Origin: Eubacterium sp. 1001713B170207_170306_E7
GTDB lineage: Bacteria; Bacillota; Clostridia; Eubacteriales; Eubacteriaceae
Length of the DNA stretch: 64,000 nucleotides
Assembly: GCF_015547515.1 (NCBI RefSeq)
Contig: NZ_JADMVE010000012.1
Span: 1-64,000 of the forward strand
Reading direction: 5' to 3'
Under the pieces are notes generated by a model, which worked only from the letters and a program-made list of their open reading frames with translations, searched no databases and was not told where the DNA came from. Below, in pieces: positions 1 through 8,774 of this stretch (the first letter of the stretch is position 1; every line of letters starts with the position of its first letter). The position numbers and the translations under genes were made by a program.

Positions 1-99
1 ATCACAGCAGAGCCAGCCTATCTGGCGCGCTTCACCTCCTGCAATCAGGTCATCAGCTATCAGCGCCGGTTTATGAATGCGGCCAACGGCGCACAATAA
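1..99 (+). CDS. C-terminal end of an unidentified protein (5' truncated by window edge)
   Basis: Frame 1 is open from the first base to a TAA at 97-99 and gives a 32-residue tail ending in NAANGAQ. The aldolase gene starts 28 bases later, so this is probably the preceding gene of the same sugar-catabolic operon. The fragment is too short to assign a family. Confidence 0.6.
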   Translation: MTAEPAYLARFTSCNQVISYQRRFMNAANGAQ

Positions 100-127
100 A
101 AATCAGAATAAGAAATGAGGTCATGAA

Positions 128-979
128 ATGAGTTATGTAAACATGGAAAAAATATTGAAGGATGCCCGGAAAGGCGGGTACGCCGTGGGCGCCTTCAACA
201 TTGTCAATCAAATGACGGCAAAGGCAGCCGTAGAGGCCGCCGAAGAGCTCGAGTGCCCGATCATTCTTCAGACCTCGGTTAAGACCGTCAAGCAGTTTGG
301 AATTGCAGAAATGATGCAGTTCTTAAGACCCATTGTGGAAAACGCCAAGGTCGACGTGGCAGTGCATCTGGACCATTCGACCGATGTTGACTTTACCATC
401 GCTTGTATTGACGGCGGGTGGAGCTCTGTTATGTATGACGGCTCAAAGCTGCCCTTGATGGAAAATATCGCCAACACCAGAAAAATCGTAGAGACAGCCC
501 ATGCCAAAGATGTCACTGTCGAGGGTGAGCTCGGCGCCATTGTGGGCGTGGAGGACGATATTGTCGTGGACGAAGACCAGAGCGCTCTGGCCAACCCGGA
601 GGACTGCAGGGTTTATCTTGACGAGACAAAAATCGATGCCTTTGCCCCGGCCATCGGAACCGCCCACGGCGTTTATAAGGGCGAGGTAAAAATTGATTAC
701 GACCTTTTTGAGAACATCAACAGCTTTTCATCCTGCCCTCTGGTGCTGCACGGCGGTACTGGCCTGAGCACCGGCACCTTTAAGCGGCTGATCGCTCTGG
801 GGGCGGCCAAGGTCAATATTTCAACAGCCATCAAGATCGCTTACTGCGGTGCTATGAGAGATTACACAAAACTGCGTCCTGACGAAAACGATCCGCTGAA
901 GCTCGATGCTTTTGTAAAAGAAAAAGTCAAAGAGGTCGTGCGAAACCACATCACGCTGTTCAGCTTATTAGAAGATTAG
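128..979 (+). CDS. Class II fructose-bisphosphate/tagatose-bisphosphate aldolase family protein
   Basis: This is a zinc-dependent class II aldolase of 283 residues, the usual length. The N-terminus has the family start (AFNIVNQMTAKAAVEAAEEL). HLDHS carries the catalytic Asp and a Zn-ligand His, VEGELGAIVG carries the metal-site Glu, and LVLHGGTG and KVNISTAIK are the later metal and phosphate motifs. The family splits ketose bisphosphates into dihydroxyacetone phosphate and an aldehyde; GatY/KbaY-type specificity cannot be separated from FBA here. A GAGG ribosome site precedes the ATG. It heads a cluster with a kinase and four DeoC-type aldolases, so it likely acts on the same sugar phosphate pathway. 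Confidence 0.88.
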   Translation: MSYVNMEKILKDARKGGYAVGAFNIVNQMTAKAAVEAAEELECPIILQTSVKTVKQFGIAEMMQFLRPIVENAKVDVAVHLDHSTDVDFTIACIDGGWSSVMYDGSKLPLMENIANTRKIVETAHAKDVTVEGELGAIVGVEDDIVVDEDQSALANPEDCRVYLDETKIDAFAPAIGTAHGVYKGEVKIDYDLFENINSFSSCPLVLHGGTGLSTGTFKRLIALGAAKVNISTAIKIAYCGAMRDYTKLRPDENDPLKLDAFVKEKVKEVVRNHITLFSLLED

Positions 980-990
980 GAAGTGAGCAT

Positions 991-1929
991 ATGGACTACA
1001 AACCAAATTATCTCTGTGATCTGCACAGCCACACTACCCGCTCCGACGGCAACGATACCCCGAAGGAATTTCTGGATACCGCGGCGGCGCTGGGCATGAA
1101 GGTGGTTGCCATTACAGACCATGACGTGCTGCCGCCGGAAAAGATTGAGGTAGGCGGACTCATGGTTGATGTGGAGCGCTACGCTGAGAAAAAGGGCATG
1201 AAGGTTTTAAAGGGAATTGAGTTCTCCTGTGAAACAGAAGTGGAGGATGTACACCTGGTGGCCTTTGGCTGTGATTACTCGAGCCCTGAAATTCTGGCCA
1301 TGAACCGGATCATCGTTCAGAGTAAGATTGACTCCTACCGGAGACTGACCGAGCTGCTGACCGAGAAAGGGTTTCCCATCAGCTGGGAGGAAGTGCTGAA
1401 TTATAACGATATTCCGAGAAAGCCCGAGGATGTACAGAAAAAAATCATCTTTAACCTCATGGCCGAAAAGGGCTATACCGAAACCTGGAGCGACGCCAAG
1501 CTGATGATCCGAAATACGCCGGAATACAGTGTGAAGCGTGAAAAACCAGACCCCCTGGCCATCATTGATATCGTACACCGCGCGGGAGGGATTGTGATCC
1601 TGGCGCACCCCTACCTCATTGATGAAAGGGTTAAGACAAAATCCCTGGAATGCTCAAGAGCAGAATACATCGACCGCCTGATCAAGGGCGGGCTGGACGG
1701 CATCGAGGCCTCTTACACCTATGATAAAACAACCTACAATGGCCCGCTGACAAAGGAAGAAATCATCGAGCAGGTGCGCAGGGACTACAGCGGAAGAGTA
1801 GCGATCATTTCTGGCGGCTCAGACTATCACGCGGACTATAAGAAGTCCAGCAAAAAAGTCCGGAACATCGGTGAATGCGGCATTACGCCAGAATATTTTC
1901 ACAGCAACGCGCTGTTGTCCAGATTGTAG
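991..1929 (+). CDS. PHP-domain phosphoesterase
   Basis: A 312-residue PHP (polymerase and histidinol phosphatase) domain protein. The metal-binding motifs are visible: DLHSHTTRSDG near the N-terminus, AITDHD around residue 40, GIEFS near residue 75, ILAHPYL around 205 and GGSDYHAD near 275. Such proteins hydrolyse phosphate esters such as nucleotide 3',5'-bisphosphates or sugar phosphates; the substrate here is not predictable. It begins 11 bases after the aldolase stop and is followed by a HAD phosphatase, which suggests a shared role in clearing phosphorylated intermediates. Confidence 0.85.
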   Translation: MDYKPNYLCDLHSHTTRSDGNDTPKEFLDTAAALGMKVVAITDHDVLPPEKIEVGGLMVDVERYAEKKGMKVLKGIEFSCETEVEDVHLVAFGCDYSSPEILAMNRIIVQSKIDSYRRLTELLTEKGFPISWEEVLNYNDIPRKPEDVQKKIIFNLMAEKGYTETWSDAKLMIRNTPEYSVKREKPDPLAIIDIVHRAGGIVILAHPYLIDERVKTKSLECSRAEYIDRLIKGGLDGIEASYTYDKTTYNGPLTKEEIIEQVRRDYSGRVAIISGGSDYHADYKKSSKKVRNIGECGITPEYFHSNALLSRL

Positions 1930-1937
1930 GTGAGCAA

Positions 1938-2594
1938 ATGGGAAAACATTATGATTTGATTATTTTTGACCTGGATGGCACACTGGTCGACTCCGCGGCT
2001 GATATTGTAGCCACGGTCCAGTACATCATCGAGAAGTATGGCTTTGAACCCAGGTCCGACACCTTTATCCGGGGCTGTATCGGCGGCGGAGCCCGCAATG
2101 TTCTGCTGAAGAGCCTCGGAGAGGATAAGGAGGCTTTAATCGACCGTGAAATCCTTCCTTTGTTTAAAGCTTATTATGAGGAAAACTGCGCTGTGTATAC
2201 GGATTTGTATCCCGGCGTCAAGGACGTATTGGGGCATTACCGGAAAATGGGCAGGCCCATGGCTCTGGCAACCTATAAGATCAGAAGCGCCACAGAAAAA
2301 ATCATGAAAACCCTGGCCTTTGACGAGTATTTTGACTATCTGGTGACCGCGGACGATGTTGAAAACCCAAAGCCTCACCCGGAATGTATAAAGAAAATAC
2401 TCGCGCATTACCAGATGCGGCCCGAACAGGCTGTGCTGGTGGGCGACACCAAGACCGATTTTATGACAGGACATAACGCAGAGGTGGATGTGTGCGCAGT
2501 GACCTACGGGTATGGCAGCAGTGAAGTGCTGAGAGACCTGGGGCCGGCTTATATGGTGGATGGAATTGATGAAATAAAGGAACTGCTCCTTTAA
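1938..2594 (+). CDS. HAD-superfamily phosphatase, phosphoglycolate phosphatase-like
   Basis: A 218-residue HAD hydrolase. Motif I is FDLDGTLVDS, with the nucleophile and acid Asp pair. A small helical cap follows, then the motif II region ALATYKI, a lysine in ENPKPHPE (motif III) and GDTKTDF (motif IV). Size and motifs fit the Gph/PGMB branch. I chose the ATG at 1938, which has a GTGAG ribosome site just upstream; the in-frame ATG at 1875 would overlap the PHP gene. The substrate is unknown and the neighbours point to a sugar phosphate. Confidence 0.82.
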   Translation: MGKHYDLIIFDLDGTLVDSAADIVATVQYIIEKYGFEPRSDTFIRGCIGGGARNVLLKSLGEDKEALIDREILPLFKAYYEENCAVYTDLYPGVKDVLGHYRKMGRPMALATYKIRSATEKIMKTLAFDEYFDYLVTADDVENPKPHPECIKKILAHYQMRPEQAVLVGDTKTDFMTGHNAEVDVCAVTYGYGSSEVLRDLGPAYMVDGIDEIKELLL

Positions 2595-2618
2595 AAATAA
2601 AAATTCAGGAGGAAAACG

Positions 2619-3338
2619 ATGGTTGATTTATCGAAAATGGATAAGTGGTCGCTGGGAAAGTGCTTTGACCATTCCGTACTGCCCAAGGATACAACTGAAG
2701 AGGATATTCGCAGGGGCTGTCAGGAAGCAAAAGCCTATAACTGCGCAGCGTTTTATTCGGCCTCACCCTATTGGACGCCTGTGGTAAAGGAAGAGCTTGA
2801 GGGAACAGACATTCATATCGCGACAGGCCTGGATTTTCCCTTTGGCGCGTCAACGGTAAAGATGAAGGGGCTTGAGACCGAGGAGGCAGTCCGGCTCGGT
2901 TGTACAGCGCTGGATATGGTTATGAATATCGGCGCGCTTAAGGATAAGAACTACAAAGAGGTAAAGGCTGGACTGGACGCTTTCGTGAAAGCCGCTGAGG
3001 GAAACCTGACCAAATGTATTATGGATGTTAATTTCCTGACAGACGATGAAATTGTCGCAGGGTGTAACCTGATTGCCGAAGCGGGAATTGATTATGCGAA
3101 GACCTCGACCGGGCAGTTTGAAGGGCCGTCGATGGACCAGTTTTTACTCATGAAGCGAACACTAAAGGACGCGGATATTAAGCTGAAGGTTGCCGGAGTC
3201 AAATTTCCGAGACCGCAGAATGCCTACGCGTTTTTACTGGCAGGGGCAGATCTGATTGGAACCCGGGCAGCTGTGGCGATCATCGAGGCTCTGGACCAGA
3301 TGCGTGAGATCGGCATTGTGCCGCCGCTTCAAAAATAA
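2619..3338 (+). CDS. DeoC/LacD-family aldolase, copy 1 of 4
   Basis: First of four tandem 239-residue paralogues of deoxyribose-phosphate aldolase (class I, Schiff-base). Lys161 in YAKTSTGQ is the Schiff-base lysine, Asp99 (ALDMVMNIG) and Lys190 (LKVAGVKF) match the proton-relay residues, and LIGTRAA near residue 215 fits the phosphate site. The family joins or splits acetaldehyde and an aldose phosphate. Active-site segments such as NCAAFYS and SPYWTPVV are closest to copy 2. The ribosome site is AGGAGG. True substrate specificity is unknown; deoxyribose 5-phosphate is only the type substrate. Confidence 0.85.
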   Translation: MVDLSKMDKWSLGKCFDHSVLPKDTTEEDIRRGCQEAKAYNCAAFYSASPYWTPVVKEELEGTDIHIATGLDFPFGASTVKMKGLETEEAVRLGCTALDMVMNIGALKDKNYKEVKAGLDAFVKAAEGNLTKCIMDVNFLTDDEIVAGCNLIAEAGIDYAKTSTGQFEGPSMDQFLLMKRTLKDADIKLKVAGVKFPRPQNAYAFLLAGADLIGTRAAVAIIEALDQMREIGIVPPLQK

Positions 3339-3375
3339 AGCAAGTGGATTCAACAGAATATACCAGGAGATAAAA

Positions 3376-4095
3376 ATGATTGATTTAAAAAAATTGACCA
3401 AATGGGACGCCGGAAAACTGTTTGATTACGCGATTCTGCCAAAGGACACGAATGAGGAAGCCATCCGAAAGGGATGCCGGGAAGCAAAAGCCTATAACTG
3501 CGCGGCTTTCTATTCCTCCTCGCCCTACTGGACACCGGTGGTGGTGGAAGAGCTGGGCGATACAGACGTCAATATTGCGACCGGAATCAGCTTTCCCTTT
3601 GGGTCGCAGCCCTCAGCCGTAAAAGCGATGGAAACAGAGCTGGCTGTAAAAGCAGGCTGCACGTGCCTGGATATGGTCATCAATATCGGCGCATTAAAGG
3701 ACAAAAAATACGATGTGGTGAAACAGGAGCTCGTCGATTTTAAGAATGCCGCTCAGGGCCGTATGACAAAAGGGATTCTGGATGTTGCCTTTCTGACGGA
3801 CGATGAGATAAAGGCGGGGTGTGAGCTCATAAAGGAAGCCGGGCTTGACTACGCCAAATCGGCCACCGGGCAGTTTGAAGGGCCTACCATGGAGCAGGTT
3901 CTGATCATGAAGGAGACGATCGCAGACTCCAGCGTTAAGCTGAAGGTTTCGGGCGTGAAGTTCCCAAGACCACAGAACGCCTGGGCATTTATCATGGCCG
4001 GTGCCGAGCTCATCGGGACACGGTCCGCACCTGAGATCATTAACGCCATGGATCAGATGCGTGAGATTGGGTTACTGCCGCCTTATGAAGGATAA
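3376..4095 (+). CDS. DeoC/LacD-family aldolase, copy 2 of 4
   Basis: Second tandem paralogue, 239 residues, with catalytic Asp99, Lys161 (YAKSATGQ) and the relay lysine in LKVSGVKF all retained. It pairs with copy 1 by the shared CLDMVINIG, CAAFYSSSPYWTPVV and TGQFEGP segments. The start is the ATG at 3376 behind an AGGAGA ribosome site; the open frame continues further upstream but overlaps copy 1. It is an intact enzyme, so the duplication was not followed by decay. Confidence 0.85.
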   Translation: MIDLKKLTKWDAGKLFDYAILPKDTNEEAIRKGCREAKAYNCAAFYSSSPYWTPVVVEELGDTDVNIATGISFPFGSQPSAVKAMETELAVKAGCTCLDMVINIGALKDKKYDVVKQELVDFKNAAQGRMTKGILDVAFLTDDEIKAGCELIKEAGLDYAKSATGQFEGPTMEQVLIMKETIADSSVKLKVSGVKFPRPQNAWAFIMAGAELIGTRSAPEIINAMDQMREIGLLPPYEG

Positions 4096-4141
4096 GGCAG
4101 CTGCTATACAAATTAAGGGATTACAGGACAAGGAGTAAAAA

Positions 4142-4861
4142 ATGATTGATTTTTCAAAGATGACAAAAAAGGATGTTGGTAAATGTTTCGATTATTTCAT
4201 TGGCCCAAAAGACACAACAGAGGCCATTATCCGCAAAGAGTGCAAAACAGCCATTGAATACAATGTGAAGGCTTTTTGTTTTTCCTCTTCTGTTTGGTCG
4301 TCTGTTGTCGCGGAAGAGCTCAAGGGCACCGATATTTTAGTAGGTGCAGGGATTGGCTTTCCCTTTGGGCAGCAGACCAGCGCGGTAAAATGCTTTGAAA
4401 CAGAAGAAGCCGTAAGAATGGGCGCGACCGTTCTGGACAATGTCATGAACGTCGGCCTCATGAAGGATAAAAAATATGACCAGATTCTTCAGGAATTCAA
4501 GGACTATAAAAAGGCAGCAGGTCCGGCCATCACCAAAATGATCCTGGAAGTATGTATGCTGACCGATGAAGAAATCCGAATCGGCTGCGAGCTCATCGCC
4601 GAAGCTGGACTGGACTGGGCCAAATCATCAACAGGGCAGTGGGAAGGCCCAACGATGGAGCAGGTACGTCTTATGGCAAAGACCCTGGAAGGCAGCGACA
4701 CAAAGGTAAAGGTATCCGGTGTTAAGTTCCCGAGGGCACAAAACGCTTACTGCTTCTTAATGGGCGGTGCAGAATTGATCGGTACCCGCCAGGCGCCGCA
4801 GATCATTGATTCCTTAGACATGATGCGCGAAATCGGCGTTGTTCCAAAATACGAAGGTTAA
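4142..4861 (+). CDS. DeoC/LacD-family aldolase, copy 3 of 4
   Basis: Third paralogue, 239 residues. Lys161 (WAKSSTGQ), Asp99 (VLDNVMNVG) and the VKVSGVKF lysine are conserved. It differs from copies 1 and 2 at substrate-side positions: KAFCFSSS replaces CAAFYS, GAGIGFPFGQQ replaces ATG-FPFG, and residue 100 is Asn instead of Met. It forms a second subgroup with copy 4. The ribosome site AAGGAG lies 6 bases before the ATG. Confidence 0.85.
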   Translation: MIDFSKMTKKDVGKCFDYFIGPKDTTEAIIRKECKTAIEYNVKAFCFSSSVWSSVVAEELKGTDILVGAGIGFPFGQQTSAVKCFETEEAVRMGATVLDNVMNVGLMKDKKYDQILQEFKDYKKAAGPAITKMILEVCMLTDEEIRIGCELIAEAGLDWAKSSTGQWEGPTMEQVRLMAKTLEGSDTKVKVSGVKFPRAQNAYCFLMGGAELIGTRQAPQIIDSLDMMREIGVVPKYEG

Positions 4862-4895
4862 ATTTAAAAATAATAACAAAGCAAAGGAGTAAGAG

Positions 4896-5615
4896 ATGGT
4901 TGATTTATCAAAAATGACGAAACGTGACATGGGGAAGCTGATTGATTTTTCTGTTTTGGGAAAAGACTCAACAGAAGAGGATATCCGCAGAGGCTGCCGG
5001 ACAGCGATTGAGTACAATTGTAAGGCCTTTTGTTTTTCCTCGTCCTACTGGACACCGGTGGTTGCAGAAGAACTGAAGGGAACAGACCTGCTGGTCGGTG
5101 CGGGAATCGGTTTTCCTTTCGGACAGCAGAGCAGCGCGGTAAAATGCTTTGAAGCAGAAGAAGCCGTTCGCTTAGGCGCCACTGTTTTAGACAACTGCAT
5201 GAATGTCGGCGACTTTAAAGAAGGCAAATATGATAAGGTTTTACAGGAATTTAAGGACTATAAAAAAGCTGCGGGCCCGGCGATGACCAAAATGATCATT
5301 GAAACCTGCATGCTGACCAAGGAAGAAATTGTAACCGCTACCAAGCTGGTGGCCGAAGCCGGAATCGACTGGGTTAAGACCTCGACAGGACAGTACGCCG
5401 GACCAAGCGTTTCGGACGTTATCTTAATGGTAGACGCCCTTGAAGGCTCTGACACGAAGGTTAAGGTCGCAGGGGTCAAGGCGCCGCGCCCGCAGAATGC
5501 CTTTGCCTTTATTTTAGCCGGAGCAGAGCTGATCGGAACACAGGGCGGCAAGGAAATCTTAGACGGTGTTGATGATTTACGGAAAATTGGAATGATCCCC
5601 GCATACCAGGGATAA
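4896..5615 (+). CDS. DeoC/LacD-family aldolase, copy 4 of 4
   Basis: Fourth paralogue, 239 residues, with Lys161 (WVKTSTGQ), Asp99 (VLDNCMNVG) and the VKVAGVKA lysine retained. It shares the KAFCFSSS and GAGIGFPFGQQ signature of copy 3. Its phosphate-site region reads LIGTQGG instead of LIGTR as in copies 1-3, a visible change at a likely ligand contact. The ribosome site is AAAGGAG. About 90 bases without recognisable signals separate it from the kinase gene. Confidence 0.85.
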   Translation: MVDLSKMTKRDMGKLIDFSVLGKDSTEEDIRRGCRTAIEYNCKAFCFSSSYWTPVVAEELKGTDLLVGAGIGFPFGQQSSAVKCFEAEEAVRLGATVLDNCMNVGDFKEGKYDKVLQEFKDYKKAAGPAMTKMIIETCMLTKEEIVTATKLVAEAGIDWVKTSTGQYAGPSVSDVILMVDALEGSDTKVKVAGVKAPRPQNAFAFILAGAELIGTQGGKEILDGVDDLRKIGMIPAYQG

Positions 5616-5706
5616 AACAAAAACATAAGGCTGAAATCAGAGTTGGGGGACTTTGATGAGGAATTTAATGGTTTAAATTAAAATTAATTTATAGAGGAGA
5701 AACAAA

Positions 5707-7227
5707 ATGGGAAAATATTTAGTTGGTATGGACGCCGGAACAACCGGCTGTAAAGTATGCGTTTTTGACCTTGAAGGAAACCTTATCGGGAGCGATTACC
5801 GGGAATACCCATGCTATTATCCGCACGAAGGCTGGGTAGAACAGATTCCGGAGGACATGACACCAGCGCTGTTCAAAACCTGCAAGGAAGCCATCCGCAA
5901 GGCTCAGGTAGATCCAAAGGATATTCTGGCTGTGGGCCTTTCTTCCCAGGGGTCTGTCATCGGCCTTTTAGATGAAAATGGCGAATTGATCCGTCCCTTT
6001 GTAGGCTGGCAGGATCTGCGGGGCAGCGAGGAAGAAATCAAATGGATTACCAATCAGATTCCAAGAGAAGAATACTACCAGCTGACAGGGGACCCGCTGG
6101 GAATGTGCTTCAGTATCGCGAAGCTTGTATGGCTTAAACACCATGAACCGGAAAACTGGAACAAAACAGCCATGTTCTCCACACATCAGGATTACTTCCT
6201 CAAACAGCTTGGCGCAGACGGCTACTATACAGACTTTTCATCCGCAAGCCGTGAAGGGATGATGGACATCAACAACAAATGCTGGTCGCCCCGCATGCAT
6301 GAAATGCTGGGGATTCCATTGGAAAAAAGAGCGGAGCTGGTAGATGAACCGGGCAAAGTTGTCGGCCATATTCCAAAAGATGTCGCTGAATTAACCGGTC
6401 TGGCCGAAGGCACACCGATTTGTATCGGGGCGCATGACCAGAACTGTAACACCTTTGGCTCAGGCGGCGTTGACGACGGAACCGCTGTTGTGGTCATGGG
6501 AACCTTTGGCTCATGCTTTATCGTAAGTGATGAACCCATCCGTGATCCCAAGGGCAGACTGGTCGTTAAGGGAAACCACGGCGTCGGCAATTATACCATC
6601 GAGGCCTTTTCCAATACATCCGCTTCAAGCTACCGCTGGTACCGGGATACCTTCTGTGATATTGAAAAGTTCTCGGCGGACCTGGTTAAAACAGACCCCT
6701 ATGAGCTCATCAACGCACAGATCGCCGATGTACCGCCAGGAGCAAACGGCATAACCTTCCTGCCTTACCTGCAGGGGGCTTCAGGCTCAAAGATCAATGA
6801 TAAAGCGCGCGGTGTTTTCATCGGAATGTCCCTTGGAACGAAAAAAGCCGACATGGCGAGAGCCGTCATGGAAGGCATCAGCTTTGAAGTTTATGATATT
6901 ATCAACGCCGAGCTGGAAGCCGGAATCAATATCAACGCAATCCGCCTGACTGGCGGGGCCGCCAAGTCACCGATGTGGTGCCAGATGCTGGCCGATATCT
7001 TCAAGCTGCCGATTCAGCTGTTAAGCGCAAGCGAAACAGGCTGTCTGGGTGCGGCCCTGTATGCGGGCATTGGGGTTGACGCTTATAAAGACTGCCGGGA
7101 CGCGGCCGAAAAGGCGGTTAAGCTGACAGAAGTTTACGAACCGAATCCGGAAAAATTCGCGGCATATGATAAAGCTTATCAGCGTTTTATCAATGTTTAT
7201 AACGCCCTGGACAACCGTATATTCTAA
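5707..7227 (+). CDS. FGGY-family carbohydrate kinase
   Basis: A 506-residue sugar kinase of the FGGY family (xylulokinase/gluconokinase type). The N-terminal ATPase fold begins MGKYLVGMDAGTTGCK, with the first phosphate-binding loop. The second domain has GAHDQNC, GTAVVVMGTFGS and the late adenosine-binding motif LTGGAAKSPMWCQML. Size is normal. It would phosphorylate the sugar or polyol that the clustered aldolases later cleave. It ends just before a strong terminator, so it may be the last gene of the aldolase transcript. The substrate is not predictable from sequence alone. Confidence 0.88.
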   Translation: MGKYLVGMDAGTTGCKVCVFDLEGNLIGSDYREYPCYYPHEGWVEQIPEDMTPALFKTCKEAIRKAQVDPKDILAVGLSSQGSVIGLLDENGELIRPFVGWQDLRGSEEEIKWITNQIPREEYYQLTGDPLGMCFSIAKLVWLKHHEPENWNKTAMFSTHQDYFLKQLGADGYYTDFSSASREGMMDINNKCWSPRMHEMLGIPLEKRAELVDEPGKVVGHIPKDVAELTGLAEGTPICIGAHDQNCNTFGSGGVDDGTAVVVMGTFGSCFIVSDEPIRDPKGRLVVKGNHGVGNYTIEAFSNTSASSYRWYRDTFCDIEKFSADLVKTDPYELINAQIADVPPGANGITFLPYLQGASGSKINDKARGVFIGMSLGTKKADMARAVMEGISFEVYDIINAELEAGININAIRLTGGAAKSPMWCQMLADIFKLPIQLLSASETGCLGAALYAGIGVDAYKDCRDAAEKAVKLTEVYEPNPEKFAAYDKAYQRFINVYNALDNRIF

Positions 7228-7243
7228 TAAAAAACATATACGC

Positions 7244-7277
7244 ACTGGCCAGGTTAATACTGGCCAGTCTTTTATTT
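7244..7277 (+). terminator. Rho-independent terminator after the FGGY kinase
   Basis: A perfect 9-bp stem (ACTGGCCAG pairing with CTGGCCAGT) with a 7-base loop is followed directly by CTTTTATTT. The next gene's ribosome site begins immediately after, so some read-through is likely. Confidence 0.8.
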
Positions 7278-7287
7278 GGAGGAAAAA

Positions 7288-8652
7288 ATGGATACGCAGA
7301 ACCTCGGTTTTAATATTTATGAAAGGCATGATTTTGACTGTGAATGCGGGCGGCACCACAAGATGCCGATTGGAGAAGTCGTCATTGATTCGGGGGCGGC
7401 CAGAAAGCTGCCCCACTACGTCAAGGCGCTTCAGCTTGGCAAAAAAGGAATCCTCATAACCGACGAGATCATATTTGAGTCCATTGGCAGAGAAATCTAC
7501 GCGCAGTGGCAGGAGCAGGGGCTTGAGATCGAATGCTATGTGCTTGAGGGACGGATACGCCCGGATGAGCACACCGTTGGAAATGTGATCTGCAATACGC
7601 CCTTTGACGCCGATTATATCGTATCCTTGGGAGGCGGAACGGTAACCGATGTGGTCCGTTATGCGGCAACGCGCCTGAAACTGGCGTGTGTGTCCATTCC
7701 ATCGGCCATGACAATGGACGGCTTTTTTACCAATATGTCCATTATCATTGTGAATGGGCTGCAGGTGACCTATTACCTCAATTACCCCAGCTTGATTCTG
7801 GCCGATTCCGACATCATCGCCAAAGCCCCAAGCGTCATGAATGCCGCCGGTGTGGGTGAGGTGATCTCTAAAATAAGCGCGGGCATGGACTGGTATGCGG
7901 GAAAACTGATTAAGGATATCTACTATTGCGACCGGGTAGAGGCCATGATGGGCGAGTGTATTGCCGAGGGCACGGCAGAGGCGACAATCGAGGGCATTGT
8001 GCCCGGAGACAGAAAAGCCATCGAAAAGCTGACAGACGCCCTGTATAAGAGCGCTGTGGCCATGGCGTGGTATGATTCATCACCCTGCGGCTCCGGCGCA
8101 GAGCATCAGCTGAACCATTTCTGGATCAAATGCCAGGACGAAAAGGGTATGCCGCAGTCAATGCACGGCCAGGAGGTTGGCGTCGGGGCTGTGATCAACA
8201 CCATGATCTGGGAAGAAATAATGGCCATTGATTTTGAGCGCTTCGATGTTGAGCAGGCAGTGGAAAAGACCTGGGACAAAGCCCAATGGGAAAAGGAAAT
8301 ACGGGCAGTATACGGTGATGGAGCAGACAGTATTCTGGCGTTGCAGGCAGAAAACCATTCCTTTGATAAAAGCGTGCGGCGCAGCGAAATCGAAAAGATC
8401 ATCGAGCACCGGGAAGCATTGGCCAGACGGTTTGAGACAATGCCCTCCTCCGAAGCCCTTGCAGAAAAATTAAAAAAAGTGGGCGGCCCCTGGCATCCCA
8501 GACAGCTGCAGATCGATAAGGATGAGCTGGTAAAAAGCCTTTATTATGCAAAGGAGACACGCAGCGGGCGTTACAATGCGCTGTGGATGGCTGAGGCCCT
8601 CGGCATTATGGAAGATGTTTCGAGTAAAATAATAGAAAAACTGGAATTCTAA
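7288..8652 (+). CDS. Glycerol-1-phosphate dehydrogenase-like enzyme (AraM/EgsA family)
   Basis: A 454-residue NAD(P)-dependent polyol-phosphate dehydrogenase of the iron/zinc-alcohol-dehydrogenase-like superfamily. SLGGGTVTDVVRYAA is the nucleotide-binding loop and CVSIPSAMTMDGFFTNMS is typical of the G1PDH/AraM branch. Metal ligands are probably the His residues in AEHQLNHFW and MHGQEVGVG. The start is the ATG at 7288 behind GGAGGA; a TTG at 7276 is in frame but lies in the ribosome site. Members reduce dihydroxyacetone phosphate to sn-glycerol 1-phosphate. Beside DHAP-producing aldolases this role is plausible, although a different polyol phosphate is possible. Confidence 0.8.
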   Translation: MDTQNLGFNIYERHDFDCECGRHHKMPIGEVVIDSGAARKLPHYVKALQLGKKGILITDEIIFESIGREIYAQWQEQGLEIECYVLEGRIRPDEHTVGNVICNTPFDADYIVSLGGGTVTDVVRYAATRLKLACVSIPSAMTMDGFFTNMSIIIVNGLQVTYYLNYPSLILADSDIIAKAPSVMNAAGVGEVISKISAGMDWYAGKLIKDIYYCDRVEAMMGECIAEGTAEATIEGIVPGDRKAIEKLTDALYKSAVAMAWYDSSPCGSGAEHQLNHFWIKCQDEKGMPQSMHGQEVGVGAVINTMIWEEIMAIDFERFDVEQAVEKTWDKAQWEKEIRAVYGDGADSILALQAENHSFDKSVRRSEIEKIIEHREALARRFETMPSSEALAEKLKKVGGPWHPRQLQIDKDELVKSLYYAKETRSGRYNALWMAEALGIMEDVSSKIIEKLEF

Positions 8653-8684
8653 GGCCGTTCCAGTTTAAAACGAAAAAATCGGAA

Positions 8685-8745
8685 GGTTTACGTTATAACA
8701 AAGTGGTTTACGATATTGAAAAAGCGTTGAACATTATGGTATGAT
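8685..8745 (+). promoter_or_regulatory. Promoter of the GntR gene with a repeated upstream octamer
   Basis: TTGAAA at 8716-8721 and TATGAT at 8740-8745 are 18 bases apart. Upstream, GGTTTACG occurs at 8685-8692 and 8705-8712, exactly 20 bases apart (two helical turns), with a GTTATAAC palindrome at 8692-8699. The repeats are candidate operator half-sites for GntR autoregulation. Confidence 0.55.
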
Positions 8746-8774
8746 ATAGACACACACTTTCAGGAGGATTAAAG

